Shown here: positions 42,874-51,443 of the stretch, in pieces
How positions within the stretch are numbered: position 1 is the first letter of the stretch
How the letters are laid out: each line of letters opens with the position of its first letter
NCBI GenBank assembly: GCA_910586965.1
Contig: CAJUMF010000002.1
Location: 62,001-126,000 of the forward strand
DNA from: an uncultured Dorea sp.
GTDB lineage: Bacteria > Bacillota > Clostridia > Lachnospirales > Lachnospiraceae
Direction of reading: 5' to 3'
DNA length: 64,000 nt
Translations under genes and position numbers: made by a program
Notes under the pieces: generated by a model
What the model was told of the DNA's origin: nothing
What the model saw: the letters and a program-made list of their open reading frames with translations, nothing else
The model's database searches: none

Positions 42874-43652
42874 AAAGTGACCTCCTTCGGCAGCAAGTAT
42901 TTGCAGCAGATTTTTTTACAGTTTTTTACGAAAGCCATGCATTCAATAAGTACCCCTGATAATGCTGCGGCAAACAGTAAATACCAGGCACCTATCAGTG
43001 AAGATGTATATAATACAGGTATTTTTTGAGAGGCATAAAAGGAAATCATCATAATGGCCATCCCTGCTGCTGCACAGTAATAATTGCATTCCTTTGTCCT
43101 GACATGATTAAGGATGAATAAACAAGTAAAGGAAGTGATGAGGAAAGGAACACAAAAATACATAAACGCATAAATCAGGCTTATTTCTAAGTAACACGTT
43201 GTAAGAATGCTGATAAAGGATAAAAGCAGTAAATCAGCCAGGCCGAGCAGTGTGATTCTTGACAGCAATACCTGCTGCAAGGTGAAACGGGCTGCCATTT
43301 CCATTTCCGCTGTCTGGTTCACAAATGCCTTTGATAATTCCCCGGTTCCGGCGATAAAACATAAAGGCAGGAGTGCTGCAATCTGTCCGATAACATCCTT
43401 TTTTCCCGGACTGTAAAACAGGAGAAAGCCGCAAAATAATATGGTGCCAAACTGGATGGCCCAGACTTCTTTTTTGATGAAACGAAGTTGGCGCCAGAAA
43501 AATTCCCAAAAAGAAATATTATTATCGGCATGGACAAGAGCTGTCATAATCTGTCTTGCTTTAAAAATGGTATCATCCATATTCTTATGGTCGAAAGGGA
43601 GCGGTATATCGCCGTAAATGATTTTTAAATGATTTTTCAAGCTATTTTTCAA
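42858..43652 (-). CDS. Membrane protein, possible anti-sigma partner
   Basis: A 264-residue protein with a ~75-residue N-terminal cytoplasmic part and about six hydrophobic helices. It begins with TTG at 43652, with GGAGG 9-10 nt upstream, and overlaps the sigma factor stop by 11 nt. Position directly behind an ECF sigma gene suggests a membrane anti-sigma factor or sensor, but no zinc-binding anti-sigma motif is visible. It could also be an additional transporter component. Confidence 0.6.
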   Translation of the reverse strand: MKNSLKNHLKIIYGDIPLPFDHKNMDDTIFKARQIMTALVHADNNISFWEFFWRQLRFIKKEVWAIQFGTILFCGFLLFYSPGKKDVIGQIAALLPLCFIAGTGELSKAFVNQTAEMEMAARFTLQQVLLSRITLLGLADLLLLSFISILTTCYLEISLIYAFMYFCVPFLITSFTCLFILNHVRTKECNYYCAAAGMAIMMISFYASQKIPVLYTSSLIGAWYLLFAAALSGVLIECMAFVKNCKKICCKYLLPKEVTLWNLH

Positions 43653-44166
43653 AGGAATATCCTCCGTTCTCCAATTTCTTTTTTAAATTTTTTATCGATG
43701 TTTTCATTCGATACATGACTGCAAATCTGTTTAGGTTTAGTATTTTTGCAATCTCATTTACCTGTAATTCCTGGCCGTAGCGGAGTAACAGGATTTCCTG
43801 CTGTTCGGATGTCAGTTCTCTGATGTATTTTTCCAGGATTATCTTATTTTCAATTTCTTCTGCTTTGGATTCTTCAAATGCTGTATTGTCTATGTCTGCG
43901 AGAGAAATCGCTTTGCTCTTTTTCCGGAAATTGATGCAAAGATTTTTCGCTATGGTATACAAAAATGCTTTGGGCTTTCCGCGGTCGGAATAATCGGAGA
44001 TTGCCTGTACAAAATGTAAAAATGTTTCTTGTGTCAAATCTTCGGCATCAGAACAATTCTTAACCTGCCAATAGCAGTATTTATAGATAGCGTTATAATT
44101 GTCGCGGATAATTTCTTCTGCATCATCAGCAGTCAGCTCGGAAAGTTTTTTTGCTCCGTCTGCCAC
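43642..44166 (-). CDS. ECF-type RNA polymerase sigma factor
   Basis: A 174-residue sigma-70 family protein with region 2 (NAIYKYCYWQVKNCSDAEDLTQETFL, then AFLYTIAKNLCINF) and region 4 (EQQEILLLRYGQELQVNEIAKILNLNRFAVMYRM). The GTG at 44166 is 9 nt from AGGAGG; the ATG at 44184 overlaps that ribosome site and is rejected. It heads an operon with a membrane protein and an ABC-2 transporter, likely an envelope-stress or antimicrobial response unit. Confidence 0.85.
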   Translation of the reverse strand: MADGAKKLSELTADDAEEIIRDNYNAIYKYCYWQVKNCSDAEDLTQETFLHFVQAISDYSDRGKPKAFLYTIAKNLCINFRKKSKAISLADIDNTAFEESKAEEIENKIILEKYIRELTSEQQEILLLRYGQELQVNEIAKILNLNRFAVMYRMKTSIKNLKKKLENGGYSFEK

Positions 44167-44294
44167 GTCTATCCACCTCCTCATTATGTATAACAGTCGA
44201 AAAGGGCAGAATGTGAAAAATTTTTATATTATTATTGCACATAGAAGTGGGAATTTGGGAATCCGTATTTAAAAATGTTGAGCGGGTGTAAAAT

Positions 44295-44426
44295 ATGTCC
44301 TATAATGTCTTTAAAGACAGGATTACTGTTTATCATTTTGCGGGTGATACGATAGAAAAGTATTCTTTTGGCGATGAGGTGCCGGTTGGAATACATGAAG
44401 GGTTTGCGGTAAGGGCATCGGAATAG
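44295..44426 (+). CDS. Possible small protein of 43 residues
   Basis: An ATG at 44295 opens a 43-codon frame ending 8 nt before the araC-like gene. The peptide is soluble and unremarkable, and the ribosome site (GCGGGTG) is weak. It could be a leader or chance frame. The gap 44185-44434 otherwise shows nothing clear. Confidence 0.2.
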   Translation: MSYNVFKDRITVYHFAGDTIEKYSFGDEVPVGIHEGFAVRASE

Positions 44427-44434
44427 GGGGTTCC

Positions 44435-45346
44435 ATGAAATCTATCCAGAAAATTGAATTCCATACCGGCACGAGGGAAGAGCTGCTCCCGGGGTTTGCG
44501 GATGATTTTCCGTACATCGCCTCCCGGGCGGAGCTTGACAAGTATATCGGACGGTTTGTGCCGTGGCACTGGCACAGGGCGGTGGAGCTTTTCTATGTGG
44601 AGAGCGGTGCTTTGGAGTATAATACGCCCAAGGGCAAATGGGTGTTTCCGGCGGGCAGCGGCGGGATGCTTAACTCCAATGTCCTCCATATGACGAAGGC
44701 TTTGTCACAGAAGGAAGAGACTGTCCAGCTCCTCCACATCTTTGATGCGTCCTTCCTTGCGGGGGAGAGGGGCAGCAGGATTGCCCGGAAATATATTTTC
44801 CCGGTGACGGCGTCCGGGCAGAGGGAGATGGCAGTGCTGTCTCCGGAAAATCCGGCGCAGGAAGAGCCGTTAGCCCTTTTGCGGGAATCCTTTCGTCTGC
44901 AGCCTGACGGATTCGGGTATGAGATGAAACTCAGGAATATCTTATCGGAGCTTTGGCTGATGCTTTTCGGTCAGGTAAAACCCGCGCCGGGGGAGAAGGG
45001 GGAACCGGGGAGAGACAGTGACAGGCTCAAGCGGATGATGGTCTACATCCATGAGCATTACCCGGAAAAGATTGCCGTGTCGGAGGTGGCGGCGGCAGCG
45101 TTTTTAAGCGAGCGGGAGTGTTTCCGGGTGTTTCGGGGGTGCCTTAACATGACGCCTGTGGAATATATGAAAAGCTACCGGCTGCAGATGGCATGTCGGA
45201 TGCTGGCGGGAGGGAGAGAGACGGTCACGGATGTAAGCCATGCCTGCGGGTTGGGGAGCGGCAGTTATTTCGGAAAGGTTTTTCGGGAGTACGCCGGCTG
45301 TACGCCTACGCAGTACCGGGAAAGATGGCAGGATTGTGACAGATAA
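44435..45346 (+). CDS. AraC family transcriptional regulator
   Basis: A 303-residue regulator. The N-terminal cupin-like sensor includes PWHWHRAVELFYVESGALEY; the C-terminal double helix-turn-helix has ISEVAAAAFLS-type helix 1 (written KIAVSEVAAAAFLSERECF) and the family signature SHACGLGSGSYFGKVFREYAGCTPTQYR. Such proteins control sugar or secondary metabolism genes. GGGGG precedes the ATG. Its target is unclear; the acetyltransferase 115 nt downstream is a candidate. Confidence 0.88.
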   Translation: MKSIQKIEFHTGTREELLPGFADDFPYIASRAELDKYIGRFVPWHWHRAVELFYVESGALEYNTPKGKWVFPAGSGGMLNSNVLHMTKALSQKEETVQLLHIFDASFLAGERGSRIARKYIFPVTASGQREMAVLSPENPAQEEPLALLRESFRLQPDGFGYEMKLRNILSELWLMLFGQVKPAPGEKGEPGRDSDRLKRMMVYIHEHYPEKIAVSEVAAAAFLSERECFRVFRGCLNMTPVEYMKSYRLQMACRMLAGGRETVTDVSHACGLGSGSYFGKVFREYAGCTPTQYRERWQDCDR

Positions 45347-45461
45347 AGGCGGAAATCGTATAGATTTTTCTTGGAAAATGCATGATAATGACAGCATCAT
45401 TTGAAAATGCCGGGAGCAGGACAGAGCTTGCCCCTAGCAGTATGCAGTCAGGAGGGATTGG

Positions 45462-46037
45462 ATGTATTACGAGGAAAAAGATTTTTTAGAGACGGCGGAC
45501 AGCATGATTTTGGCGCAGATTGCCAAAGCCAGGAGGCTTACCAGAGAGTATTATCTTGCGGATTATGAGGATGCCGGGAAGAGGGAGTCTATTTTGCGGG
45601 AGCTTTTTGGAACGGTGGGGGAGAATGTGCTGGTCGATGCGCCGCTTTACTGTGACCACGGGGATAATATCTTTATCGGAAATAATGTGGTCATCGGCAT
45701 GAATTGTACCTTTGTGGACAATCAGGAGATTCATATCGGCAATCAGGTGATGATTGCGTCCAATGTGCAGATTTACACTGCATCCCACCCGGTGTTGCCG
45801 AAAGAGCGGCTTGTGCCGGACTGGAAGGAGCGGGGAACGACATTTTTCCGCACCTATGCGCGGCCGGTGGTGATTCGGGACAACGCATGGATTGGCGGCG
45901 GATGCATTATCCTGCCGGGGGTGACTGTCGGGGAGAACAGTGTAGTGGGCGCAGGCAGCGTGGTGACCCGGGATGTGCCGGATAACTGTGTGGCGGCGGG
46001 GAACCCCTGCCGGGTGTTCCGGGCGCTGGGTATGTAA
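45462..46037 (+). CDS. Maltose/galactoside O-acetyltransferase family
   Basis: A 191-residue left-handed beta-helix (hexapeptide repeat) acetyltransferase of the Maa/LacA/NodL type. The N-terminal Maa domain (residues ~5-60) is followed by hexapeptide coils such as NIFIGNNVVIGMNCTFVDN and the C-terminal AWIGGGCIILPGVTVGENSVVGAGSVV. It transfers acetyl groups from acetyl-CoA to sugars. GGAGGGATTGG precedes the ATG. Confidence 0.9.
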   Translation: MYYEEKDFLETADSMILAQIAKARRLTREYYLADYEDAGKRESILRELFGTVGENVLVDAPLYCDHGDNIFIGNNVVIGMNCTFVDNQEIHIGNQVMIASNVQIYTASHPVLPKERLVPDWKERGTTFFRTYARPVVIRDNAWIGGGCIILPGVTVGENSVVGAGSVVTRDVPDNCVAAGNPCRVFRALGM

Positions 46038-46067
46038 AACAAATATAAAACAAAGTGATGAAATGTA

Positions 46068-46096
46068 TTGACGATGTTTGCAAATGTACATATAAT
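46068..46096 (+). promoter_or_regulatory. Promoter of the DinJ/YafQ toxin-antitoxin operon
   Basis: TTGACG (46068-46073), 17 nt, then a perfect TATAAT (46091-46096), about 25 nt before the antitoxin ATG. An apparent TTG start at 46068 is thus inside the -35 box. Confidence 0.75.
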
Positions 46097-46121
46097 AATG
46101 TTAAGCGAGGTGATAGATGAT

Positions 46122-46403
46122 ATGTCTGCAACAAATATTAATGTACGTGTGGATTCAGCGTTGAAACAGGAGGCAGAGGCGTTATTTAATGACCTTGGGT
46201 TAAATATGTCCTCTGCAATCACGATGTTTCTCCGCTGTGCGGTCAATCACGACGGTATTCCTTTTGAGATAAAGCGTCCGCCCTACAATGCACAGACCAG
46301 GGCGGCACTCAATGAATACGAGGAAATGAAGAGAAATCCGGACAAATATAAAAGATATGATTCTTTTGATGAAATGATGGGGGAGGTGTTTGACGATGCT
46401 TAA
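46122..46403 (+). CDS. RelB/DinJ family antitoxin
   Basis: A 93-residue type II antitoxin. The N-terminal ribbon-helix-helix (TNINVRVDSALKQEAEALFNDLGLNMSSAITMF) binds the operon's own promoter; the C-terminal part wraps the toxin. GAGGTGAT precedes the ATG. It overlaps the toxin gene by 8 nt, as usual. Confidence 0.9.
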   Translation: MSATNINVRVDSALKQEAEALFNDLGLNMSSAITMFLRCAVNHDGIPFEIKRPPYNAQTRAALNEYEEMKRNPDKYKRYDSFDEMMGEVFDDA

Positions 46404-46668
46404 AATAGTTCCCTCCAATCAGTTTAAAAGGGATTTAAAACGCGCAGAAAAGCGAGGATGCAAGATAGGGCATTTGCGGGAGGTTGTCAATACTCTGGCG
46501 CAGGGGCGAAAGCTGGATGAAAAGTACCGTGATCACGGACTGACCGGCAGTTACAGGGGATTTCGCGAATGCCATATTGAGCCGGACTGGCTTTTGGTTT
46601 ACCGTATAGACCGCGAAGAACTTGAACTGTTCTTGTTTCGCACAGGAACACACTCTGATTTATTCTGA
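46396..46668 (+). CDS. YafQ-type mRNA interferase toxin
   Basis: A 90-residue RelE/YafQ-superfamily toxin that cleaves translated mRNA on the ribosome. The core motifs KRDLKRAEKRGC, LREVVNTLAQG and the YRDHGLTGSYRGFRECHIEPDWLLVYRI stretch with catalytic histidines are present and the frame is intact. ATG 46396 follows GGAGG; a TTG at 46390 is less likely. The operon has a good promoter. Confidence 0.9.
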   Translation: MLKIVPSNQFKRDLKRAEKRGCKIGHLREVVNTLAQGRKLDEKYRDHGLTGSYRGFRECHIEPDWLLVYRIDREELELFLFRTGTHSDLF

Positions 46669-46754
46669 ATCATTCCAATATTTTTAAAAATTCGTACCAT
46701 AGTCTAATAAAAAGTGCTATAATATCAACAAGATATCCCAATATCATTCCAAGT

Positions 46755-46962
46755 CAAAATACATAAAAAATATGCCCAAGGCGCAGGCAGACTTCGTCCG
46801 TCAAGGTATACCCTCAGGGTATCCCGCAATACAAGCGCCCAAGGCGCAGACGGACTACGCCCGTCAAGGTATGCCGATACAGGCCCCTGCAGTACACAGG
46901 CAACCCGGACCGCCGTCCTGCATGTGCCAGCCCATCCCGCATACCATTCCCAATGTATTTTG
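46755..46962. repeat. Palindromic repeat array with flanking inverted repeat
   Basis: Two tandem units share the AAGGCGCAG, GACT-CG-CCGTCAAGGTAT pattern (46773-46812 and about 46834-46876), with small hairpins CCC-tca-GGG and GCGCC-caa-GGCGC between. A further GC-rich stretch of imperfect hairpins continues to ~46940. A 10-bp exact inverted repeat, CAAAATACAT (46755-46764) and ATGTATTTTG (46953-46962), brackets the array. It fills most of the 326-nt gap before the amidohydrolase. Related to the insertion at 23128-23190. Confidence 0.6.
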
Positions 46963-46994
46963 GCTCCAATCACATTTTTCAGGAGGTACAAGAT

Positions 46995-48233
46995 ATGATT
47001 ATTTGTGCAAGCCATCTCATGACAGGCGACGGCAAGACTGTCCTTGAGGGTCAGGCTGTTTTGACAGGAGCAGACGGAAAGATTAAGAAGATTGCCCCGA
47101 AGGCGGAGCTTACCGCCCAGTTTCCGGAAGAGGAGGTAAAGGATTACGGCGATGCAACGATACTGCCGGGGCTTTGTGATATGCATGCCCATCTGGGGTA
47201 CTATTATTCCCAGCCCGACAGCTTTAACTACGGGCCGCAGCTTATTATGCTCTATGCGCTCCAGCACGCCCAGGCTGCTTTTGAGCGGGGCATTACGTCG
47301 GTGCGGGATATGTGTTCCGCCCACGGGGTCTGCAAGAACTTAAAGCTGGCGGCGGAGAAAGGCTTTGTAGTCGTGCCGAAGATTACCCATACGGATGCCG
47401 GAATGTGCATGACCGGCGGACATGCGTGGGATGAGGCTGTGGAAGTGGACGGGCCGTGGGAAATCCGCAAGGAAATCCGCAGGCAGGTGCGCGACGGCGC
47501 GGACTGGGTGAAAATCCTCACGACGCACCGCTCCCATATCCCGGAGTTTACCCAGGAGGAGCTTGACGCGGCGGTTGACGAGTGCCACAGGAGGGGCATC
47601 AAGTGCGGCGTCCATGCGGGGACGAATCCGGGCATCCAGATGTGTATTGACGCGGGATTTGACACTATCGAACATGCAACCTTTATGACGGTTGACCACG
47701 CAAAGCAGATGGCGGAGAAAGGGATTGCCTGGACGCCGACCATCATGGCGTATACGCTGCTGTATGACATTTGCAGGGAGAAAATGGAAAACCATGCGGG
47801 CGCGCCGGTGAATGACCCGGTGATGCAGAAGGAGATTAACGATTACCAGTATTTTGGGCCGGCGTACAAGGCGTACCGGGATAATTTTAAGGCGTTTTAC
47901 GATACGGGCGTGACGGTCATCGCCGGAACGGACATGGTGATGTACCAGTCGCCGTTCCTTCCGCTGCCGAGGGAGCTTGAATATATGGTGGAGTACGGCA
48001 TCACTCCGGTACAGGCGATTCAGACGGCTACCTCCAACCCGGCGAAGGTGCTCGGCGTTGAGGGGGAAAGAGGACTGATAAAAGAAGGGCTTGACGCGGA
48101 CATCCTCGTTGTGGGCGGGGATTTGAGCAAAGATATCAAGTGCTTAAATGACATAAAGCTGGTGACCATGGACGGAAAGCGGGTGTTTGAGAACGGAGTC
48201 CGGTATGTGGGGACCGGGAATATGTTTATGTAA
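46995..48233 (+). CDS. Amidohydrolase family protein
   Basis: A 412-residue metal-dependent hydrolase of the amidohydrolase (imidazolonepropionase/prolidase-like) group. Metal ligands appear in DMHAHLG (N-terminal), the lysine in VKILTTH, histidines in GVHAGTN and EHATFMT, and aspartate in VIAGTDMVMY. ATG 46995 follows AGGAGG. Family members cleave cyclic amides or dipeptides, including Xaa-Pro type substrates; the true substrate is unknown. A strong terminator follows. Confidence 0.87.
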   Translation: MIICASHLMTGDGKTVLEGQAVLTGADGKIKKIAPKAELTAQFPEEEVKDYGDATILPGLCDMHAHLGYYYSQPDSFNYGPQLIMLYALQHAQAAFERGITSVRDMCSAHGVCKNLKLAAEKGFVVVPKITHTDAGMCMTGGHAWDEAVEVDGPWEIRKEIRRQVRDGADWVKILTTHRSHIPEFTQEELDAAVDECHRRGIKCGVHAGTNPGIQMCIDAGFDTIEHATFMTVDHAKQMAEKGIAWTPTIMAYTLLYDICREKMENHAGAPVNDPVMQKEINDYQYFGPAYKAYRDNFKAFYDTGVTVIAGTDMVMYQSPFLPLPRELEYMVEYGITPVQAIQTATSNPAKVLGVEGERGLIKEGLDADILVVGGDLSKDIKCLNDIKLVTMDGKRVFENGVRYVGTGNMFM

Positions 48234-48283
48234 AAATATGTCTGTTTGAGGATTGTCCGTTGAGGGCGAGAAGAGAAGATAAA

Positions 48284-48321
48284 AAAAGTCTCCGGAGCGC
48301 AGAAGTTCTCCGGAGACTTTT
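48284..48321 (+). terminator. Rho-independent terminator
   Basis: A perfect 14-bp stem (48284-48297 and 48308-48321) flanked by A and T runs. Closes the amidohydrolase gene. Confidence 0.9.
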
Positions 48322-48459
48322 ATTTCCGCAAGCAATAGCAGTGATTCGAGGTGATTTTAAATCCCAAGCTTGGCATCGTCCTTTAGATAGATTATAATGA
48401 GAAAAATGCCCTGCTTTTGCAGCGGAATTTTTAAGAATAAGAAGAAGGAGATGACCGCA

Positions 48460-49140
48460 ATGAAACGTTCAAAAATCAACGCAGAGATTAAGCATATGGA
48501 AGAGATGGTAAAAAAACACGGTTTTGAGCTCCCGCCCTTTTGCAAATGGACGGCTAAAGAATGGGAGAGTAAGGGCGCGGAGTACGACGAAATCCGGGAT
48601 AATATGCTTGGATGGGATATCACGGATTATGGCTTGGGAAGATTTGACGAGGTGGGATTTTCCCTCATCACCATCCGGAACGGAAACCTTAAGATGGATA
48701 AATATACGAAGACATACGCAGAAAAGCTCCTTCTGGTGAAGGAAGGACAGACGGCGCCCATGCATTTCCACTGGAAGAAGATGGAGGATATCATCAACAG
48801 AGGCGGCGGCAACGTGCTGATTACGGTCTACAATTCCACGGAAGACGGCGGGTTTGCCGATACGGATGTGACGGTGAACTGTGACGGGAGGGAGTTTACC
48901 GTGCCGGCGGGTACGAAAGTTAAGCTGACGCCGGGGGAGAGCATCACCATATATCCGTATCTGTACCATGATTTCCATGTGGAAGAAGGCGGCGGCGACG
49001 TGCTTTTAGGGGAAGTGTCCATGTGCAATGACGATGAACATGACAACCGTTTCTACGAGCCCATCGGACGGTTCCCGGAGATAGAGGAGGACGAAGAGCC
49101 GTACCGGCTGCTCTGCAATGAGTATCCGAGGGCGGAGTAA
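48460..49140 (+). CDS. D-lyxose isomerase
   Basis: A 226-residue cupin-fold sugar isomerase. The metal-binding residues are visible in APMHFHWKKMEDIINRGGG (two histidines, glutamate) and YHDFHVEEG. This matches D-lyxose ketol-isomerase (EC 5.3.1.15), which interconverts D-lyxose and D-xylulose and also acts on D-mannose. ATG 48460 is 9 nt from GAAGGAG; ATG 48451 touches it. No sugar transporter or kinase is adjacent. Confidence 0.88.
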   Translation: MKRSKINAEIKHMEEMVKKHGFELPPFCKWTAKEWESKGAEYDEIRDNMLGWDITDYGLGRFDEVGFSLITIRNGNLKMDKYTKTYAEKLLLVKEGQTAPMHFHWKKMEDIINRGGGNVLITVYNSTEDGGFADTDVTVNCDGREFTVPAGTKVKLTPGESITIYPYLYHDFHVEEGGGDVLLGEVSMCNDDEHDNRFYEPIGRFPEIEEDEEPYRLLCNEYPRAE

Positions 49141-49157
49141 CAGGGAGAGGAGAAAGC

Positions 49158-49622
49158 ATGGTTTATCGGAAAGCGTCTATGGAAGACCTGGAATTTTTGA
49201 CGGAGACGAGGGTCGAAGTGCTCCGGGCGGCGAATCGGCTGTCCGGGGATGCGGACATGAGCGTGGTCAGGGAGCAGTCGCACCGTTACTATCAAAGGGC
49301 ATTATGTGACGGTACGCACACGGCGTACCTGGCCTTTGACGGAGAACATTTCGCTGGGGCGGGCGGAATCAGCTATTTCCAGGTTATGCCTACATATCAC
49401 AATCCCAGTGGGAATAAGGCGTATATTATGAATATGTATACAAGGCCGGAATACCGGAGGAGAGGAATCGCATACCATATGCTGGAGCTGCTTGTGGGGG
49501 ATGCGAAGGGCAGAGGGATTACCGCTATTTCTTTGGAGGCGACAAAGATGGGGCGGCCGCTGTATGAGAGGTACGGCTTTACGCAGATGCGTGATGAGAT
49601 GGAACTTAGGGAAAAAGCGTAA
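49158..49622 (+). CDS. GNAT family N-acetyltransferase
   Basis: A 154-residue acetyltransferase with the acetyl-CoA motif YTRPEYRRRGIAYHML and the C-terminal ISLEATKMGRPLYERYGF. GGGAGAGGAG precedes the ATG, 17 nt after the isomerase gene, suggesting co-transcription. Substrate unknown. Confidence 0.87.
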   Translation: MVYRKASMEDLEFLTETRVEVLRAANRLSGDADMSVVREQSHRYYQRALCDGTHTAYLAFDGEHFAGAGGISYFQVMPTYHNPSGNKAYIMNMYTRPEYRRRGIAYHMLELLVGDAKGRGITAISLEATKMGRPLYERYGFTQMRDEMELREKA

Positions 49623-49653
49623 GCTGACAGAAAACAGTGAGTTGGTGAGAAAG

Positions 49654-51369
49654 ATGAAAAAATACGGGAAAAAATCAATTTCGGCGGTTATCTGCCTGTT
49701 CTTACTTGGCGCTCTTTGCCTTTCTGCCTGCGGGAAATCTGAGGGGCAGGAGCAGAGCGGAAGTTTTGCGGAAGGGGCAGATGGAGGTTTAGGCGGTCAG
49801 ACTGAGGATGACGGCTCTTCGGACGAGGAGATGTCGGATGGCGGAACTTCGGGCGGTGATGCCTTAAAGGAAGATGCGGGTACAGGCACAGGTGAGAACA
49901 CAGGCACAGGTGAGAACACAGGTATAGGTGGGAGCACAGGAAACGCCGCGGAGGAAAGTGTAGCCGCCCCGTCTGTTTGCGGAAAGCTTTCGGTCAAGGG
50001 GCATCAGCTTACAGACAGCAGCGGAAATGCCGTGCAGCTAAGGGGCATCAGCACCCACGGCCTTGCATGGTTTCCGCAGTATGTCAATGAAGAGCTTTTC
50101 CGGGAGCTTAGGAGGGAGTGGAAAGCCAATGTCATCCGCCTTGCCATGTACACGGCGGAGTCGGGAGGGTACTGCACGGACGGCGATAAGGAGAGCCTGA
50201 AGGAGCTGGTGAAAAAGGGCGTGGAGTACGCGGCTGCCCAGGATCTTTACGTCATCGTTGACTGGCACATTTTATCGGACAATAATCCGAACCAGTACAA
50301 AGAAGAGGCGCTTTCCTTTTTTGGGGAGATGTCAAAGGCGCTGGCGGGGTACGAAAATGTACTCTACGAAATCTGCAATGAGCCAAACGGCGGCACTTCC
50401 TGGGGTGAGATTAAAGCTTACGCGGAGGAAGTCATCCCGGTCATCCGCGCCAATGCGCCGGAGGCTATAATCCTGGTGGGAACGCCGGAGTGGTCCCAGC
50501 AGGTGGAGAAGGCGGCGGCAGACCCTATCGCCGGATACGGCAATATCATGTACACGCTGCATTTTTATGCGGCGACCCATACAGGCGCGCTGCGAAATAC
50601 GATGGCGGAGGCCCTCGAGGCAGGACTTCCGGTATTTGTGTCGGAGTACGGCATCTGCGACGCCAGCGGGAACGGCGGGATTGACAAAGTGCAGGCCAAG
50701 GCGTGGGTGCAGCTTATGGACCAGTACAAGGTAAGCTATGTGGCGTGGAATCTGTCTAATAAGGAAGAGACCTCGGCGGTTATCCGCCGCGGGGTGGGAA
50801 AGGTGTCGGGCTTTACGGAGGATGACTTAAGCGACACCGGGCGGTGGCTTAAGAGTGTCCTCCAAAGAAATGCGGGACAGACGGGAACGCACATGCCGCA
50901 GGATGCCGATGGAAACGTTAGCACCGTAACTGATATGGGCGATGTACAGGGAATTTCCGGCGGGAAACTTAAGAGCAGCGAAGACAAGAGCGGCAGTCCG
51001 GCAAAAAACTCCGGGGAAACTCACGGAAACAGCGCAGGAACGGTAGTCTGCTCGGGAAAGAGCGGTGGATTGGAGTTTACAGCCGCATTGTCCGGGGGAT
51101 GGGAGTCCGGCGGCAGGAAATTTTACCAGTATACCGTGACCATAAAGAACGGCTCCCGGCAGGCATGTGGGAACTGGTCGCTGGATGTGGCGTTTAGCAA
51201 GGACATTGCGCTGTCCGACGGATGGAACGGGAAGTATTCCGTGTCAGGCGATACGCTGCATATTTCGTCGGAGGATTATAACGGGCAGCTCGCGGCGGGC
51301 GGCAGCACCGGCGATGTGGGCTTTATCGTCAGCAGTGAAAACGGGGCAGAGATTCAGGCAATCCGCTGA
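49654..51369 (+). CDS. GH5-type endoglucanase lipoprotein with cellulose-binding-like tail
   Basis: A 571-residue extracellular enzyme. The signal sequence ends in a lipobox LSAC (cysteine near residue 25), so it should be anchored to the membrane. An acidic Gly/Ser/Thr linker with tandem GTGEN repeats (~residues 75-95) leads to a GH5 catalytic domain: VIDWHILSDNNPN, YEICNEPNGG (acid/base Glu) and VFVSEYGICD (nucleophile Glu). After a second linker, the last ~100 residues (YQYTVTIKNGS-QACGNWSLDVAF) resemble a CBM2-like carbohydrate-binding module. Likely cuts beta-1,4-glucans. The ribosome site is weak. Confidence 0.85.
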   Translation: MKKYGKKSISAVICLFLLGALCLSACGKSEGQEQSGSFAEGADGGLGGQTEDDGSSDEEMSDGGTSGGDALKEDAGTGTGENTGTGENTGIGGSTGNAAEESVAAPSVCGKLSVKGHQLTDSSGNAVQLRGISTHGLAWFPQYVNEELFRELRREWKANVIRLAMYTAESGGYCTDGDKESLKELVKKGVEYAAAQDLYVIVDWHILSDNNPNQYKEEALSFFGEMSKALAGYENVLYEICNEPNGGTSWGEIKAYAEEVIPVIRANAPEAIILVGTPEWSQQVEKAAADPIAGYGNIMYTLHFYAATHTGALRNTMAEALEAGLPVFVSEYGICDASGNGGIDKVQAKAWVQLMDQYKVSYVAWNLSNKEETSAVIRRGVGKVSGFTEDDLSDTGRWLKSVLQRNAGQTGTHMPQDADGNVSTVTDMGDVQGISGGKLKSSEDKSGSPAKNSGETHGNSAGTVVCSGKSGGLEFTAALSGGWESGGRKFYQYTVTIKNGSRQACGNWSLDVAFSKDIALSDGWNGKYSVSGDTLHISSEDYNGQLAAGGSTGDVGFIVSSENGAEIQAIR

Positions 51370-51443
51370 AAAATTGATTGCAAGTAAAATTTGGCTGTGT
51401 TATACTCTTAGTAGAATTCCTCTGCGAGAAACGGAGGAACGAT

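Noticed and set aside
46068..46121. Longer antitoxin start at TTG 46068
   Set aside because: That codon lies in the -35 box of a strong promoter; ATG 46122 has a ribosome site.
46773..46940. CRISPR-like array
   Set aside because: Only two imperfect tandem units with internal hairpins, no regular spacers and no cas genes.
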